Assembly (NCBI GenBank): GCA_030704615.1 | Contig: CM060733.1 | Span: 37,512,001-37,576,000, forward strand | Reading direction: 5' to 3' | Origin: Takakia lepidozioides | Lineage: Eukaryota > Streptophyta > Takakiopsida > Takakiales > Takakiaceae | Length of the DNA: 64,000 bases | Shown here: in pieces, positions 21,657 to 31,339 of the stretch | Numbering within the stretch: position 1 is the stretch's first letter | Layout of the letters: each line of letters opens with the position of its first letter | Translations under genes and position numbers: made by a program | The notes under the pieces: model-generated | Seen by the model: only the letters and a program-made list of their open reading frames with translations | Told to the model about the DNA's origin: nothing | The model's database searches: none

Positions 21657-21874
21657 CATAGTCCAACTCGTAAGCCATTCATCTTTCTAACAAGGTTTCC
21701 AGGCCATTCACATTTAGGAAAGAACCTTGGTTTGATATATAACATTTACCACCATATATGCAGATTGTAAACTCATCACAAAAGCAGATTGCAGGTCTGG
21801 AGATAAATCTCCGGAACCAGGCTCAAAGCATATCAGGATCGAAATGAAATAATCAACCAAAGATCAAAGTATCT

Positions 21875-22121
21875 CTTTGCGCAATCAATCAACTCCTGGA
21901 GATTGGTTGGAGTCTCTCCTATGCCTGCGAAGTCATCCGCAAACATAAGGGCTGGTATGGTGGTATCACCCACCCTTAACCCAAATCCCTCACTTTCCAC
22001 ATCCTCGAGGAGTTGATTGATGAAAACATTGAAGAGTAGAGGGGAGAGAGTACATCCTTGAGCTACACCTTGGTCTATGTCAAAGAAGTTGGACTTCTGT
22101 CCGTTAATAGTAACACAGCTA
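21875..22121 (-). pseudogene. LINE reverse transcriptase fragment
   Basis: About 82 uninterrupted codons read DQGVAQGCTLSPLLFNVFIN and then IPALMFADDFAGIGETPTNL. The QGxxLSPLLFN box and the FADD catalytic box are diagnostic of LINE reverse transcriptase. The style is that of RT seen with C-x2-C tails (compare 4.26-4.98 kb), unlike the plant LINE at 44-50 kb. Ends are truncated. Confidence 0.8.
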
Positions 22122-22127
22122 TGTGAA

Positions 22128-23177
22128 CTAAGGGTGAGAGAGGGAGTGAGATAGAGACAGAGACAGAAGGGGACTTAGGGATCCCACCGCGGGCTTGTTA
22201 CCCTCCTTGGTTGGGGTGGATGTCCTTAAGGGCCGCTTGGAAGGAGTCATGCGAACGACGATCTTCTCAGCACTCTGGTCTTCCTCCTCGTCCGTGCTCT
22301 CGCTCTTTGTTGAGTAGTCAGCACTAGGAGTCGCTTCACTATCCTCTGCCGAGTTGGTCTCCAAGTCGCTGGACTCCTTCTCCGCCACCCCCATGTGAAC
22401 AGGACTCCTCTCCCTCAAACGAGTACTCCTTCGCACTGGGCCGTTCCACACATAGCGGGTAGCACGCGGGGGTCTTTCTTTCTCTCTATTCTCCCACAAT
22501 TGCCTGGGTCACTCACAACAAAACGCCCTCACAAGCCCAGGAAGCTCAAAAAGCAAAGCACACACACTTAGTACGCTTGCGTGAGAGACATGAGGTTGTC
22601 CAAGTGCCGGGTTGCATCCGACGGTCCACGTCCATCCAATGGCGGAGATGGGATGTGGACACGTCATTTAAAAAAAACAAAAAACATTAGGGTACATATT
22701 AACCACTACACTAGTGTCCATAACCACTACATCCTGCTGACATGGCAGTCTTCTAGGGGCTCTTGGGACCTTTCATGAAACAGACGTAAGTCTGGCGTGG
22801 AAGCAACGCAGGGGAGGCCATCTCTCGGCTCAGGTGCTGTGATCACATTGCAAGTGCAGGGAAGGAGGGAACAATGCAATGAAGGAATCATCGCATGAAC
22901 AATATTCGAGCAGGGAGACAGCTGAAACTTAAGTTGCAGTGCCCTTGGAGCTCCAATCCAACAACCAAGCTTTGTTTTCAGCTACCCTGATAGCACGATA
23001 CCGTTCATATTCCACCATCCCATTGCATTCTCCTGGGGTAAGTGACTCCTCTTCTCCTCCACTTTCACTCTTTGCTGAACCAGGTGCTCTTGCCAAATCG
23101 CCTCCAGTGCCATTGTCATTCAAATGTTTTGGGTTCCGTTCACTCGTTGCCATAGAACCTGCACTCTCCTTCAGCAA
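22128..23177 (-). CDS. Hypothetical two-part gene with YERYR...AENKAW and RRSTRL motifs
   Basis: The first part (23,150-22,929) starts MATSERNPKHLNDNGTGG and ends EYERYRAIRVAENKAWLLDW. The second (22,499-22,128) has RYVWNGPVRRSTRLRERSP and a long acidic Ser/Glu region. A run of the type YEQxRxxRIxENxxxL followed later by RRSSRL is a pattern I recall from a plant family of unknown function, often next to transposons. The splice between the parts was not resolved, and a frameshift near 22,950 is possible. Confidence 0.35.
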
Positions 23178-23670
23178 AATTGAAAAAAGACTGAGCCTAA
23201 CTAAACCCTACAAGTGCACATTCAGATTGAGCGATGGAGGAGGCTGTAGATATAAGCACATGACAACAAACGGGCTAACGGCTTCGTGCTAACTACAAAT
23301 GCATATGATGGGCTGGGCTACTGCTCACAACCTTCAAGACATCCTACCTAAAAGCACTATAGCTTGTACCTAGAAGTAGGGTCTGCTAGGTCACCCCGTA
23401 GTGATTCAATCCACTCTGAATATTACTAAGAAAGTGGTTTGTAGATGACAAGAGACAATTTTTTCCATTTTCTGCACTGTCAGAGTCATACTCACTCTTT
23501 TTGTAGTTCTAGAGTAGAAATATGAGGTGTGAAACAACCACTCAGAAGGTGGTACTTTACAACTCTATGAGTAGAGACATACAGTAGATTGTTGAAATTC
23601 TTGCTCTTTAGGGACTTGGTATATTAATCTTGATTTTCCCCTCATACCAGGAAAGGAATTCCTTAGCATC
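23178..23670. other. 5' flank of the split CACTA tnp2
   Basis: Contains a few AACCACT/AGTGGTT words (for example near 23,430 and 23,535) like those at the right end of this CACTA (41.0-41.67 kb). No left CACTA terminus was identified. Confidence 0.35.
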
Positions 23671-24255
23671 ATGGAGCCTGACAGAGCAGCTGCCGTGTTG
23701 AGATTACAATAGCGCGACGATGCTCTTTTTCTGCGTGAGGTTGCGCGGTGTCGAGAGTATGGTCTCAACAAGTTAAGATGCCTTTGCAATCACTGTAAGG
23801 GTGGACGACCGGTCTCTATAGAGACAGTGAGAAAATATCTAATGGCCAATCATAAATCCCCCTGTTCACATCCTGGAGAGGAGCAAGGAGGCATGCTTCT
23901 GACGATGAATGGGAAGACATGGTTGTGGTGGTTGGTGAGGACGTAGCTTTAGCAAATCATCCGACACACGGAGAATTGGACAGAAATGTTGAGGTACATC
24001 GCATGATCCAAGAGACCTTTCAGATCATAGACACACCTGAAACTGGAAATGGGGCAGAAGTGGAATTAGATGACCTAGATGTTCCCGGTGACACAAACAT
24101 CCCACCAGAAGCCCATGACCCGGTTGCGGGTGGGGACTCTCACACTGATGATCCCATCACATTGGAAGAGGCATGTCTACCTTTATATGAAGGCTGTAAA
24201 TCCTCTAAGCTTGCATCCACCATGCTTATAATGAATCTATGCGCAACACATGGGG
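23671..24255 (+). pseudogene. CACTA tnp2, N-terminal part, interrupted by MULE B
   Basis: Starts near MEPDRAAAVLRLQ, with one TAG soon after. It continues ARCREYGLNKLRCLCNHCKG, RPVSIETVRKYLMANH, an acidic stretch, and EEACLPLYEGCKSSKLAST then LIMNLCATHGV, where the MULE begins. A frame change lies near 23,900, which may be an intron. The order matches the N-terminus of CACTA tnp2, and the exon at 1-637 reads NSCATHRCTNAFVDE at the point where this copy stops. The continuation is found inverted at 37,833-36,943. Confidence 0.75.
24247..24255 (+). other. Target site duplication CACATGGGG, left copy (MULE B)
   Basis: CACATGGGG here and its complement CCCCATGTG at 37,825-37,833 flank the two ends of MULE B. 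Nine to eleven bases is the normal MULE duplication length. One or two bases of ambiguity remain. Confidence 0.7.
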
Positions 24256-24466
24256 TGGGGGCTGCTATTTCATGAGCGGCATGAGCATGAGCGGGAAAAA
24301 AAAAAGCATGAGCGGGCCATTGTCTGTCCACGGAAATAGGGTTAAGAGGCACGGAAATAGGGTCATGTGGACTCGTCATAGCAATGAAATGCAACATTTT
24401 ATTGCAAATTTTGTGGCAAGCCACGTCTATACAAGTGTGTCCTAACTGTCATAGCAGGAATGGGAA

Positions 24467-26815
24467 CTACTCTCCTACACCTTCCGAGGAACTTGGCCCT
24501 CTTTCTTCCTCATCCCCCTCATCCCCCCCATCCTTCGAGCTCTGTGATGCATCGGTTGCAGTATGCCTCTCAAAAATGCCGTCCTCTCCTTGGGGGACTG
24601 TCCACCTCACCTCCTGGGAATCTTTTGCTTCTTCTCCCCCACTTTCCTCAGTAGAATCCAAGACAAATCTACGAGCCCGACGGGCTCTAATAGCTACTGC
24701 CTCCTCCCTCATCTTCATTTTCTTGAGGCTTGCCTCGTCTAAAATCTATTGTACACGACTAGGTTCGGAACACCTCCTAATTGACACCGAAGCAAGCCGG
24801 GCAGCATAAGTAGGAAGGATGTAGTCCCTTTCTGGACTAGGCATGAAATCCCCCCTGGCAAAAAAAGGCACGTTCCTCCTGCCCATGAACTCCGGTGTAG
24901 ACGTCCCTCCTGCCGTACTTGGCATCCTACAGTAAGAACAAATCCACTTCAAGAATGTCAATACCAGCAGAAGCAGAAAGGGTTTTCAATGAAATAAGAG
25001 AGCGAAGGGAGGTGCCTCACAAAATCTGGAGGCAACTTACAATGCGACCACTCACTCGTACACCGGGGGCTCCTCGGCCTCGATCCCAACTTGTTCCTCC
25101 CCCTGCTCCTTCTCGGATTTTTCCTCATCCTCCGAGGACGCCTCTTCCTCTTTTGGCAGACGTTCAGCCGCTGCAAGTTCCGAGTTGTGGAGGGCAGTAT
25201 CTGGTTCGAAGGCGAACACATGCCTGTCGAACAACGTCCATGCCCACATTGAAGCACCTGAGGAACAAAGCGGGCGGTTAATAGCTTGCGGCATGCAATT
25301 GCAATCGGGCCAGGGGACAACACGTGAAGGCTTACCCGTGCCGCATGTGAGGTCCAGAATCCGCCCTTGGACATCCGAGCACGTCTCCATGAGGGTTTGG
25401 ATGAAAGCAGGGCTCCGGGTCCGGCTGTACCGCCACGGTTTGCCTGTCTTTGTGTCCTTCGGCATACTGGAGTGGGGCACATAGTTGTAGAGGACATCGT
25501 AGGTAACAGGGTCCACAACGGCATCAACAAGACGACCGTCGTTGCGGAATTTGAACGTAGACCCTCTCTTCACAAAGCAATATGCCTCAAACACCAATGT
25601 TTGCACATCCAACAAAAGAGGGATCAACTCCGGGATCTAGTTTAGATACACCACAATATGAGGTGAATGCAATAGATTGATAACTTACACTTTGGCCCTC
25701 TGTTCGCAACCCCTGTGTATTGATGCAAAACCATTTTCTGAGGAGGACCGGGGTGACACTTTTTGGTGTCCATCTTGCCACCGCATTCTATGTGGTCTTC
25801 CCTCTTGTGGCAAGGACAACCACACATCCACCGTCATCCAGGAGCATCCCCGCCAGCCCAAACCCGGCTTTCCAGTAGTCCTCAGTAAACCTGTTCCAGG
25901 TGGGCACACCATCCAGGCCCTCCAGCAGCTCCCCATCTGGAATGTCGAGGAGAATCATATCGCAAGCTCTCTCCACCTCACCCCCCCCCCCCCCCCCCCC
26001 GAGTGCTTTTGCAATCTGTGCTCACAGCCGTGAAGAATTCCATCATGGCTTCAAAACTAGGGGTGTCTTTAGGCTCTGTACCGGCAGCCCTCTTCTTGGC
26101 TTTCCCCTTCTGCTCCGCCAGAGACTTGCTGTGTGCCACCTTCTTTGCCCTGGCAGCGAGAGCGTCAAGGAAGCTCTCATTGACGCATTGGATGATGGTT
26201 GGAGGTTCTAGCTTTGGCCTGTGCGTAAACGTCACCGCCAAATACCGCCGTGTAGGCTCGCCCTCAAATGCCAACTTCTTGGCAGAGCCAGTCCCACTCC
26301 GAACTGACTTGGGAACCCGGACGACCGGTGACTTGGTAGCAGCAACAGCAGTCGCAGGACCTTGAACGTCCGAGTCACTCCCTTGGGTCCCCTCCTACGC
26401 CTCCTCCGATGCCCCGATGGTTTTCTGTTTTTTGGGTGTTACTGTACTCACATGTTTCCTTGTCCTTTTCCTTTGGCCTTTATTCTTCTCATTCAATTTC
26501 TCCTGAATTCTTGCCTGAGCAAGCTCTGCCGCTTTCCTGGAGTTCGCAAGCGTTTTTGCCTCTTTTGCACCCAGCGGAGGTAGCGGAGCCCGGTTTCGTC
26601 GGGCCTCAACATCCAGCTTCAATTGAAACTCGGATGGGTCGAGCGAGCCGGGCGGAACGTCCACATACCAAGGGCAATCACGCAAATGTTCCAGATGCCA
26701 CTCCTTCACAATATCGTCAGTGTACATGGAGTCAGCCCCAGGATTCCTCCATGCCAGGAAGAATGGTGGCTCGAAAGACAGATGACCTTTCTCCAAAAAG
26801 GAGAACTTGCAGTAC
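24467..26815 (-). pseudogene. Permuted DNA methyltransferase part of the MULE B accessory gene (exons 26,815-25,689; 25,636-25,336; 25,257-25,041; 24,926-24,467)
   Basis: Four exons with GT-AG borders join in consistent phase. The first has RYCKFSFLEKGHLSFEPPFF, a basic linker, and then CDMILLDIPDGELLEGLDGV, in the place of motif IV (D/S-P-P-Y type), followed by GMLLDDGGCVVVLATRG. The next exons give SDVQGRILDLTCGTG joined to ASMWAWTLFDRHVFAFEPD, a clear motif I and acidic loop (SAM binding). Order IV then I is that of beta-class N4-cytosine or N6-adenine DNA methyltransferases. An acidic tail follows. The DIPD in place of DPPY is atypical. Stops: TAG 26,395, TAG 25,788, TGA 25,052, TAG 24,746. 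A 20-base C run (25,981-26,000) shifts the frame. SAM-dependent DNA methylation is inferred from family only. Confidence 0.72.
25981..26000 (+). repeat. C20 homopolymer inside the methyltransferase exon
   Basis: Twenty C residues encode a Gly run on the minus strand, just before the motif IV-like segment. The frame before it (ending TDCKSTRGGG) and after it (VERACDMILLD) differ by one base, which suggests length slippage or a miscalled run. Confidence 0.8.
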
Positions 26816-26869
26816 CTGCATTCATGAAAAACACAATGAGGTCCCTGAACTGCAAATTCGGCACCATTT

Positions 26870-27745
26870 TCCCAGGTTGGGGCGGATCTGACTGGGCCTA
26901 GAAATGGAAAAATGGCGCCGAATTTCGGTTTTCGGTGACTGCCACCCTAGGGACTTAGCCATCTTGGGAGCCCGGAACTGGAAATTCGGCGCCATTTTTC
27001 CCGGTTTGGCCCGAAAATGGCTAAGTTCCAAAACTGCCAGGGCCTAAAACTCGAAAAATGGTGCCGAATTTCGGTTTTTTGTGTCAGCCACCCTAGGGAC
27101 TTAGCCATTTTTGGAGCCCTGAACTGGAAATCCGGTGCCATTTTCCCTGGTCCGGCCCGAAAAATGGCTAAGTCCCAGAACGGTAATAGGGCCTAGAACT
27201 GGAAAAATGGCGCCGAATTTCCAGTTTAGGGCCAGCCACCCTAGGGACTTAGCCATTTTCGGAGCCCTGAACTGGAAATTTGGCGCCATTTTCCCTGGTC
27301 CGGCCCGAAAATGGCTAAGTCCCAGAACGGTAATAGGGCCTAGAACTGGAAAAATGGCGCCGAATTTCCAGTTCAGGGCCAGCCACCCTAGGGACTTAGC
27401 CATTTTCGGAGCCTTGAACTGGAAATTCGGCGCCATTTTCCCATTTCCGGCCCGAAAATGGCTGTCCCAGAACGGTAATAGGGCCTAGAACTGAAAAAAT
27501 GGCGCCGAATTTCCAATTCAGGGCCAGGCACCCTAGGGACTTAGCCATTTTCGGAGCCCTGAACTGGAAATTCGGCGCCATTTTCCCATTTCCGGCCCGA
27601 AAATGGCTAAGTCCCAAAACGGTAATATGGCCTTGAACTGGAAAAATGGCGCCGAATTTCCAGTTCAGGGCCAGGCACCCTAGGGACTTAGCCATTTTTG
27701 GAGCCCTGAACTGGAAATTCGGCGCCATTTTCCCAAAGACCAATT
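26870..27745. repeat. Palindrome array C, about 147-bp tandem units, inside a methyltransferase intron
   Basis: Six units with GGCGCCG (or GGTGCCG) at about 26,914, 27,060, 27,209, 27,356, 27,501 and 27,648, steps of 145-149 bp. Most units hold an inverted repeat whose arms begin AAAATGGCGCCGAATTTCCA, about 29 bp per arm around a 33-bp loop, and a second inverted pair GGGACTTAGCCATTTTCGG with its complement. The array lies in the intron 26,816-27,815. Confidence 0.85.
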
Positions 27746-27815
27746 TTCATGCGCCACATGAGGCCTCTAACATCCAGAAATGCAAGGACTTGAAAGGAAG
27801 GCATCGTGTATGTAC

Positions 27816-28913
27816 CTGTACAGAAGGCGCATTGCTGCTTTGTCCGCATTCGGCTGGTCGGTGAACTCATGGCTCCGACGGGCATGGGGTATCTCCCGAA
27901 AGAATAGGTCGGTTTTGTAGAGCAGAAAGTACCTCGTCACATGTCGCGTAGGCTCTCTGCTGCAGGAGGAATCTCCATCTTGAACTGATGTGCTTGTGTG
28001 TCCAGCTGCTCTTGCACATTCGTCGTCACCTGTGGAGATTCTCCATCAGATCGCTTTCCTCAAAAAATACAATGAATCCACCCCCTACAAGAGTAGAAGC
28101 GCCAAACGAAGTGTGGGGAAGTACCTGAAACCACCATGTCATGCGGTTCATCCACATGTCGAATGTGGGGTCAGACAGTTTGTCCGGTTTGGGGAAGCTC
28201 CACATGACCCTTGTACTTTGGGAACCATTCCAGATTTGGAGCCACCGGGTCTGTCCAACCACCCAGCATATTCGTAAGCGCCAAACACCACATAAACGAG
28301 TTGTTGCCACCACAATTTGGTTAAGAATGTATCACCTTTTCTGTTGCATCCACACAGGATGTGGCTAGACGATGGAGCTTCTCTAATGTCATTGTGGGCT
28401 TCAGAGCACGGGAGTAGTGCTTCCCCACCTCCACCAGAAAGTCGGCACCAAGGGCGGGATCAGCTATGGCCACGTACTTTACCATCCGTGACTTGTACTT
28501 TATGCGGGCCCTGGCCTCCGCAGCTTTGAGATACAATTCGAGTGCCGGGAGGGTTAGATTCTTCTCCTCTGACTCCATGTAGAACCTCCGTGCATGTGCC
28601 AAATCCTGCTGAATTTTCGTCTGTCAAGAATGCGCACATAAGATTAGAGATCCTGCTCAACACTTTTTCTTCTATTGGGGGAGGAGAGACACATTAGCTC
28701 AACAAAACAGTGAGGAGCTTTACCCAAAATATGTAGTCCACCATGGCGTCCATGCTCAGCCTATACCAGGTTCTGTCTGCCTTTGCCTCCGACTTGCGCA
28801 GGAGGTTGGCACTGAGCGAATTGGCAAACTCTTGCACCCCCTGCTTCCCGACATCCTTCACTCGGAAGAGCATATGGGACAAGTTGGTGGCAATGAAGGC
28901 ATTCTCAGTCACC
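27816..28913 (-). pseudogene. Middle exons of the MULE B ParB-methyltransferase gene (28,913-28,724; 28,620-28,125; 28,029-27,816)
   Basis: All three exons have GT-AG borders and matching phases. They encode ENAFIATNLSHMLFRVKDVG, SMDAMVDYIFW, then TKIQQDLAHARRFYMESEEK, YKSRMVKYVAIADPALGADF, NSFMWCLALTNMLGGWTDPV and APNLEWFPKYKGHVELPQTG, and last CSREPTRHVTRYFLLYKTDL. The segment looks mostly helical and is not one I recognise; in phage-like ParB-methyltransferases the space between the domains is also variable. In-frame stops at 28,321 (TAA) and 28,171 (TGA) break a frame that otherwise reads on. Confidence 0.6.
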
Positions 28914-29032
28914 CTGCAATGTCACATTTCCATCAAACAATACTGAAATGGGAATTTTCAACAAATATGAGGATTCGCAATGAAATGACTTACAATCGGA
29001 TGGGTCCAAAAGCAAGAGGCGTTGTAACTTAC

Positions 29033-29690
29033 GAGTTGATGTCCGCCATTGCAGCTTTGAGAAGACTGCGATCTTTGGGCCCCGCAACCTTCAGCACAAC
29101 ACACTCCACGGCGAAATGCCAATCGAGGTCGTTGGGGTGGGCTTCGGCTATGTGCTCCATCCATGCCAGGAGGCGATGATTGCCGTCCCACACGTAAACA
29201 TCTTTACCGGACAAGTGCTGGAAAAGAGGATCAGTAGCAATTGTTCTCTCGAACTCCTCATTTCGCCTTTGCCAATGGGGACCCCATTTGTCCACCTCAT
29301 CGGAAGTGTGGGCACGAGAAGCTCCATGGTCGTTCTCAATGGAAACGTAAAATGCGGCAGACCCCATTCGATATCCATCCCGGAAAGAGAATTTCAGCTT
29401 GTCGATATTGCCTGGAGGGCAGGTCTCACCACCTGCAATGACACCAAGCGGCAAAGGGGAATCCGAAGCTTGGCGGGTACACCATGCCCCCCAGCACCCT
29501 GCCAATGTTGTTGTGGGTTGCCTCCAACATCTTGGCAGCGGCCAACTTCATATCCGCCTCCGACATGACGTCTACTGCAGAGGGGTTCTCCGGCAGCCCA
29601 CCAGGACCGCCAAATCCAGCCTGTATGCTGCGGGTTTGGGGCCTGGGGATGTCCGGGAGGATGTCATCCTGGTCAGAAAACTCCCTGTCG
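29033..29690 (-). pseudogene. ParB-like domain exon of the MULE B accessory gene
   Basis: After an acidic lead (EEDDREFSDQDDILPDIP) and SEADMKLAAAKMLEATHNNI comes a one-base frame change near 29,447. The frame then reads GNIDKLKFSFRDGYRMGSAA, FYVSIENDHGASRAHTSDEV and KDVYVWDGNHRLLAWMEHIA, followed by WHFAVECVVLKVAG. The last part matches the core of ParB/sulfiredoxin-fold domains, where a DGNHRxxA-type box forms the nucleotide-binding pocket. The exon ends at 29,033 with a GTAAGT donor whose phase fits the next exon. ParB-like domains fused to DNA methyltransferases are known from phages and bacteria; finding one in a plant transposon is unusual. The fold is inferred from motif resemblance. 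Confidence 0.55.
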
Positions 29691-31140
29691 TCCTCCTCAA
29701 CATGGTCAGCACCGGCGAAACCACCTCGAGCACTCTCCCCGTCTGTACTGCCCTCTCCCCGGCTTCACCTCGAGTTGGCACAATCCGTGCTCTTTCTGGT
29801 GTTCTTTCCTCTCATCCACTCTCCACCGTATGGGTAATTGTAGGGGCTGCTCTTGCCCGCGATGGTCTAACCGTCGTGTTACTGCCTCTTTGTGGTGTCT
29901 TGGGGGATCCACCGTCTCTGTGCGTCCCTCGCTTACATTGGCATTTGTCATTTGGGCACCCCTGGCCTCTTCAGTGGCCTTTCGCCTGTTCTTTTGCCCT
30001 CTCATGGGCTTTCTGTTTCTTACTAGGGCTAGCAGCAGGGGAGCCCTCCAGGACGACCACCTTTGATTGAGGCGAACTGACACCCTCGCGCGCACTGCTC
30101 ACTCCCCCCTCCGCAGCCCGTGACGGCTCTCTCGCCGGGGATTGCATGTGCTTAGCTTTCTTCTTCTTCTTTGCGTGGGCGGGCCCTGCATGTGCATCAA
30201 CAACCTCCATTGCCGATCTGCTGTCCTCACGTCCTCACGCCCTTCAAGTGCCATGCCGCCTGCAACCAACCTCCCCAATGCCCGCTATTATGTCGTACTC
30301 TCGCTGCAGGTCCTCCCGGTCCACCAACAAAAGGTTAGTTTGCCCTTCTCGCCCCAAGTTGGGTGATTCAAACATGCGATGAGTTGGAGCTGTCGATGAT
30401 ACCACCAGCGTGTCGGGCTCGTCGTCACCTGTCATTCTTCCCCAAATTAGTGAGAACCAACATCGGTGCCAAAACCAGCATCGCAACGAGCAGCGCAACC
30501 ACCATAGCAACAATTGTGGAAAACAATGAAAACAAAACAAGGTTTAGGAAGTATGGAGTGCCATGGAACAACAATGAAAACAAATCCAACCAATGCCTAA
30601 GAATGAGCCTTCTCCAGAGCTGCCGACTTTGCACACGCATTGCAAACTATGTAAGGTTCACTCAACCGGTAATATGAAACACGATGAACAAATGATCAGA
30701 ATTCCATAAGACGGGAAAACATTGTGAAATTTTTGAAGGCACTTTCATCTGCTCAGACATTCTTCTCAGCTCAACATGGATTCCTTGATTTTTAAACCAC
30801 TAAGACCTTGATCATTCTTCGCAACAGCTCCTGTTTTGCGATGCAACCATACGCTTTCAGCGATGCCAGGATGAAGATGCCAAAAACAAAGCGAAACAAC
30901 AAAGCGAAAGTGAAAGAAAAATTAAAAGCGAAAGCGAACAAAGCGAAAGCAGAAGTGGCTTGCCTGAGAGTACTCGGCTTCAGTTGGCGCGGGTTGTGAG
31001 CAAGACACTGGAATCTCCTGCTGGAGCTTAAGTTTGGCCATGCGAGAGATTGGCCGTCGTCCAAAGTACAAAGCTCTCAACTTCCGCCACGGTCTGGATG
31101 TGGGGTCTCTCTCAGGAGAACCACGCCCTTCAGGCGGCAT
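29691..31140 (-). pseudogene. N-terminal, low-complexity part of the MULE B accessory gene
   Basis: The first exon starts near 31,140 (MPPEGRGSPERDPTSRPWRK) and has LYFGRRPISRMAKLKLQQE, shared with the MULE A accessory gene. A second piece begins after an AG at 30,428 with DDEPDTLVVSSTAPTHRMFE and LLLVDREDLQREYDIIAGI. A basic/acidic linker follows (KKKKKAKHMQ, SKVVVLEGSPAASPSKKQ). Several stops and frame changes occur, and the exon order is not fully resolved. A (GAAAGC)-like low-complexity tract lies at 30,885-30,955. Confidence 0.4.
30605..30655 (-). pseudogene. Small PPR scrap
   Basis: CTGCCGACTTTGCACACGCA and its surroundings match the ALEKG-to-CSACASL part of the PPR units at 17-18 kb. 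It lies between two pieces of the accessory gene and is probably an insertion scar. Confidence 0.4.
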
Positions 31141-31339
31141 AAGTCCCAGCCAAAAATAAAAAAGATCTCAGTTTTTTGGGGTACATGCCTCCAATAGAAG
31201 TTAATCCAAGTTTAGCATCAGATTAGGGTACGTATCGAGGAAGCAACCGCGGAATCCCTGTATCGCCAGCCCGAATCAAAACGGACGGCGGTGGACATTT
31301 AATGCCCAACTACGCAATTAAATGTCGGATGAAGCCCTC

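Noticed and set aside
23340-23380. CACTATAGCTTGTACC as the left terminus of the split CACTA
   Set aside because: It does not match the right terminus CACTAGAAGAAAAACG and no 3-bp duplication fits.
27101-27743. Frames of 110-117 codons on both strands in array C
   Set aside because: They arise from the 147-bp tandem units and simply repeat with them; no sign of coding.
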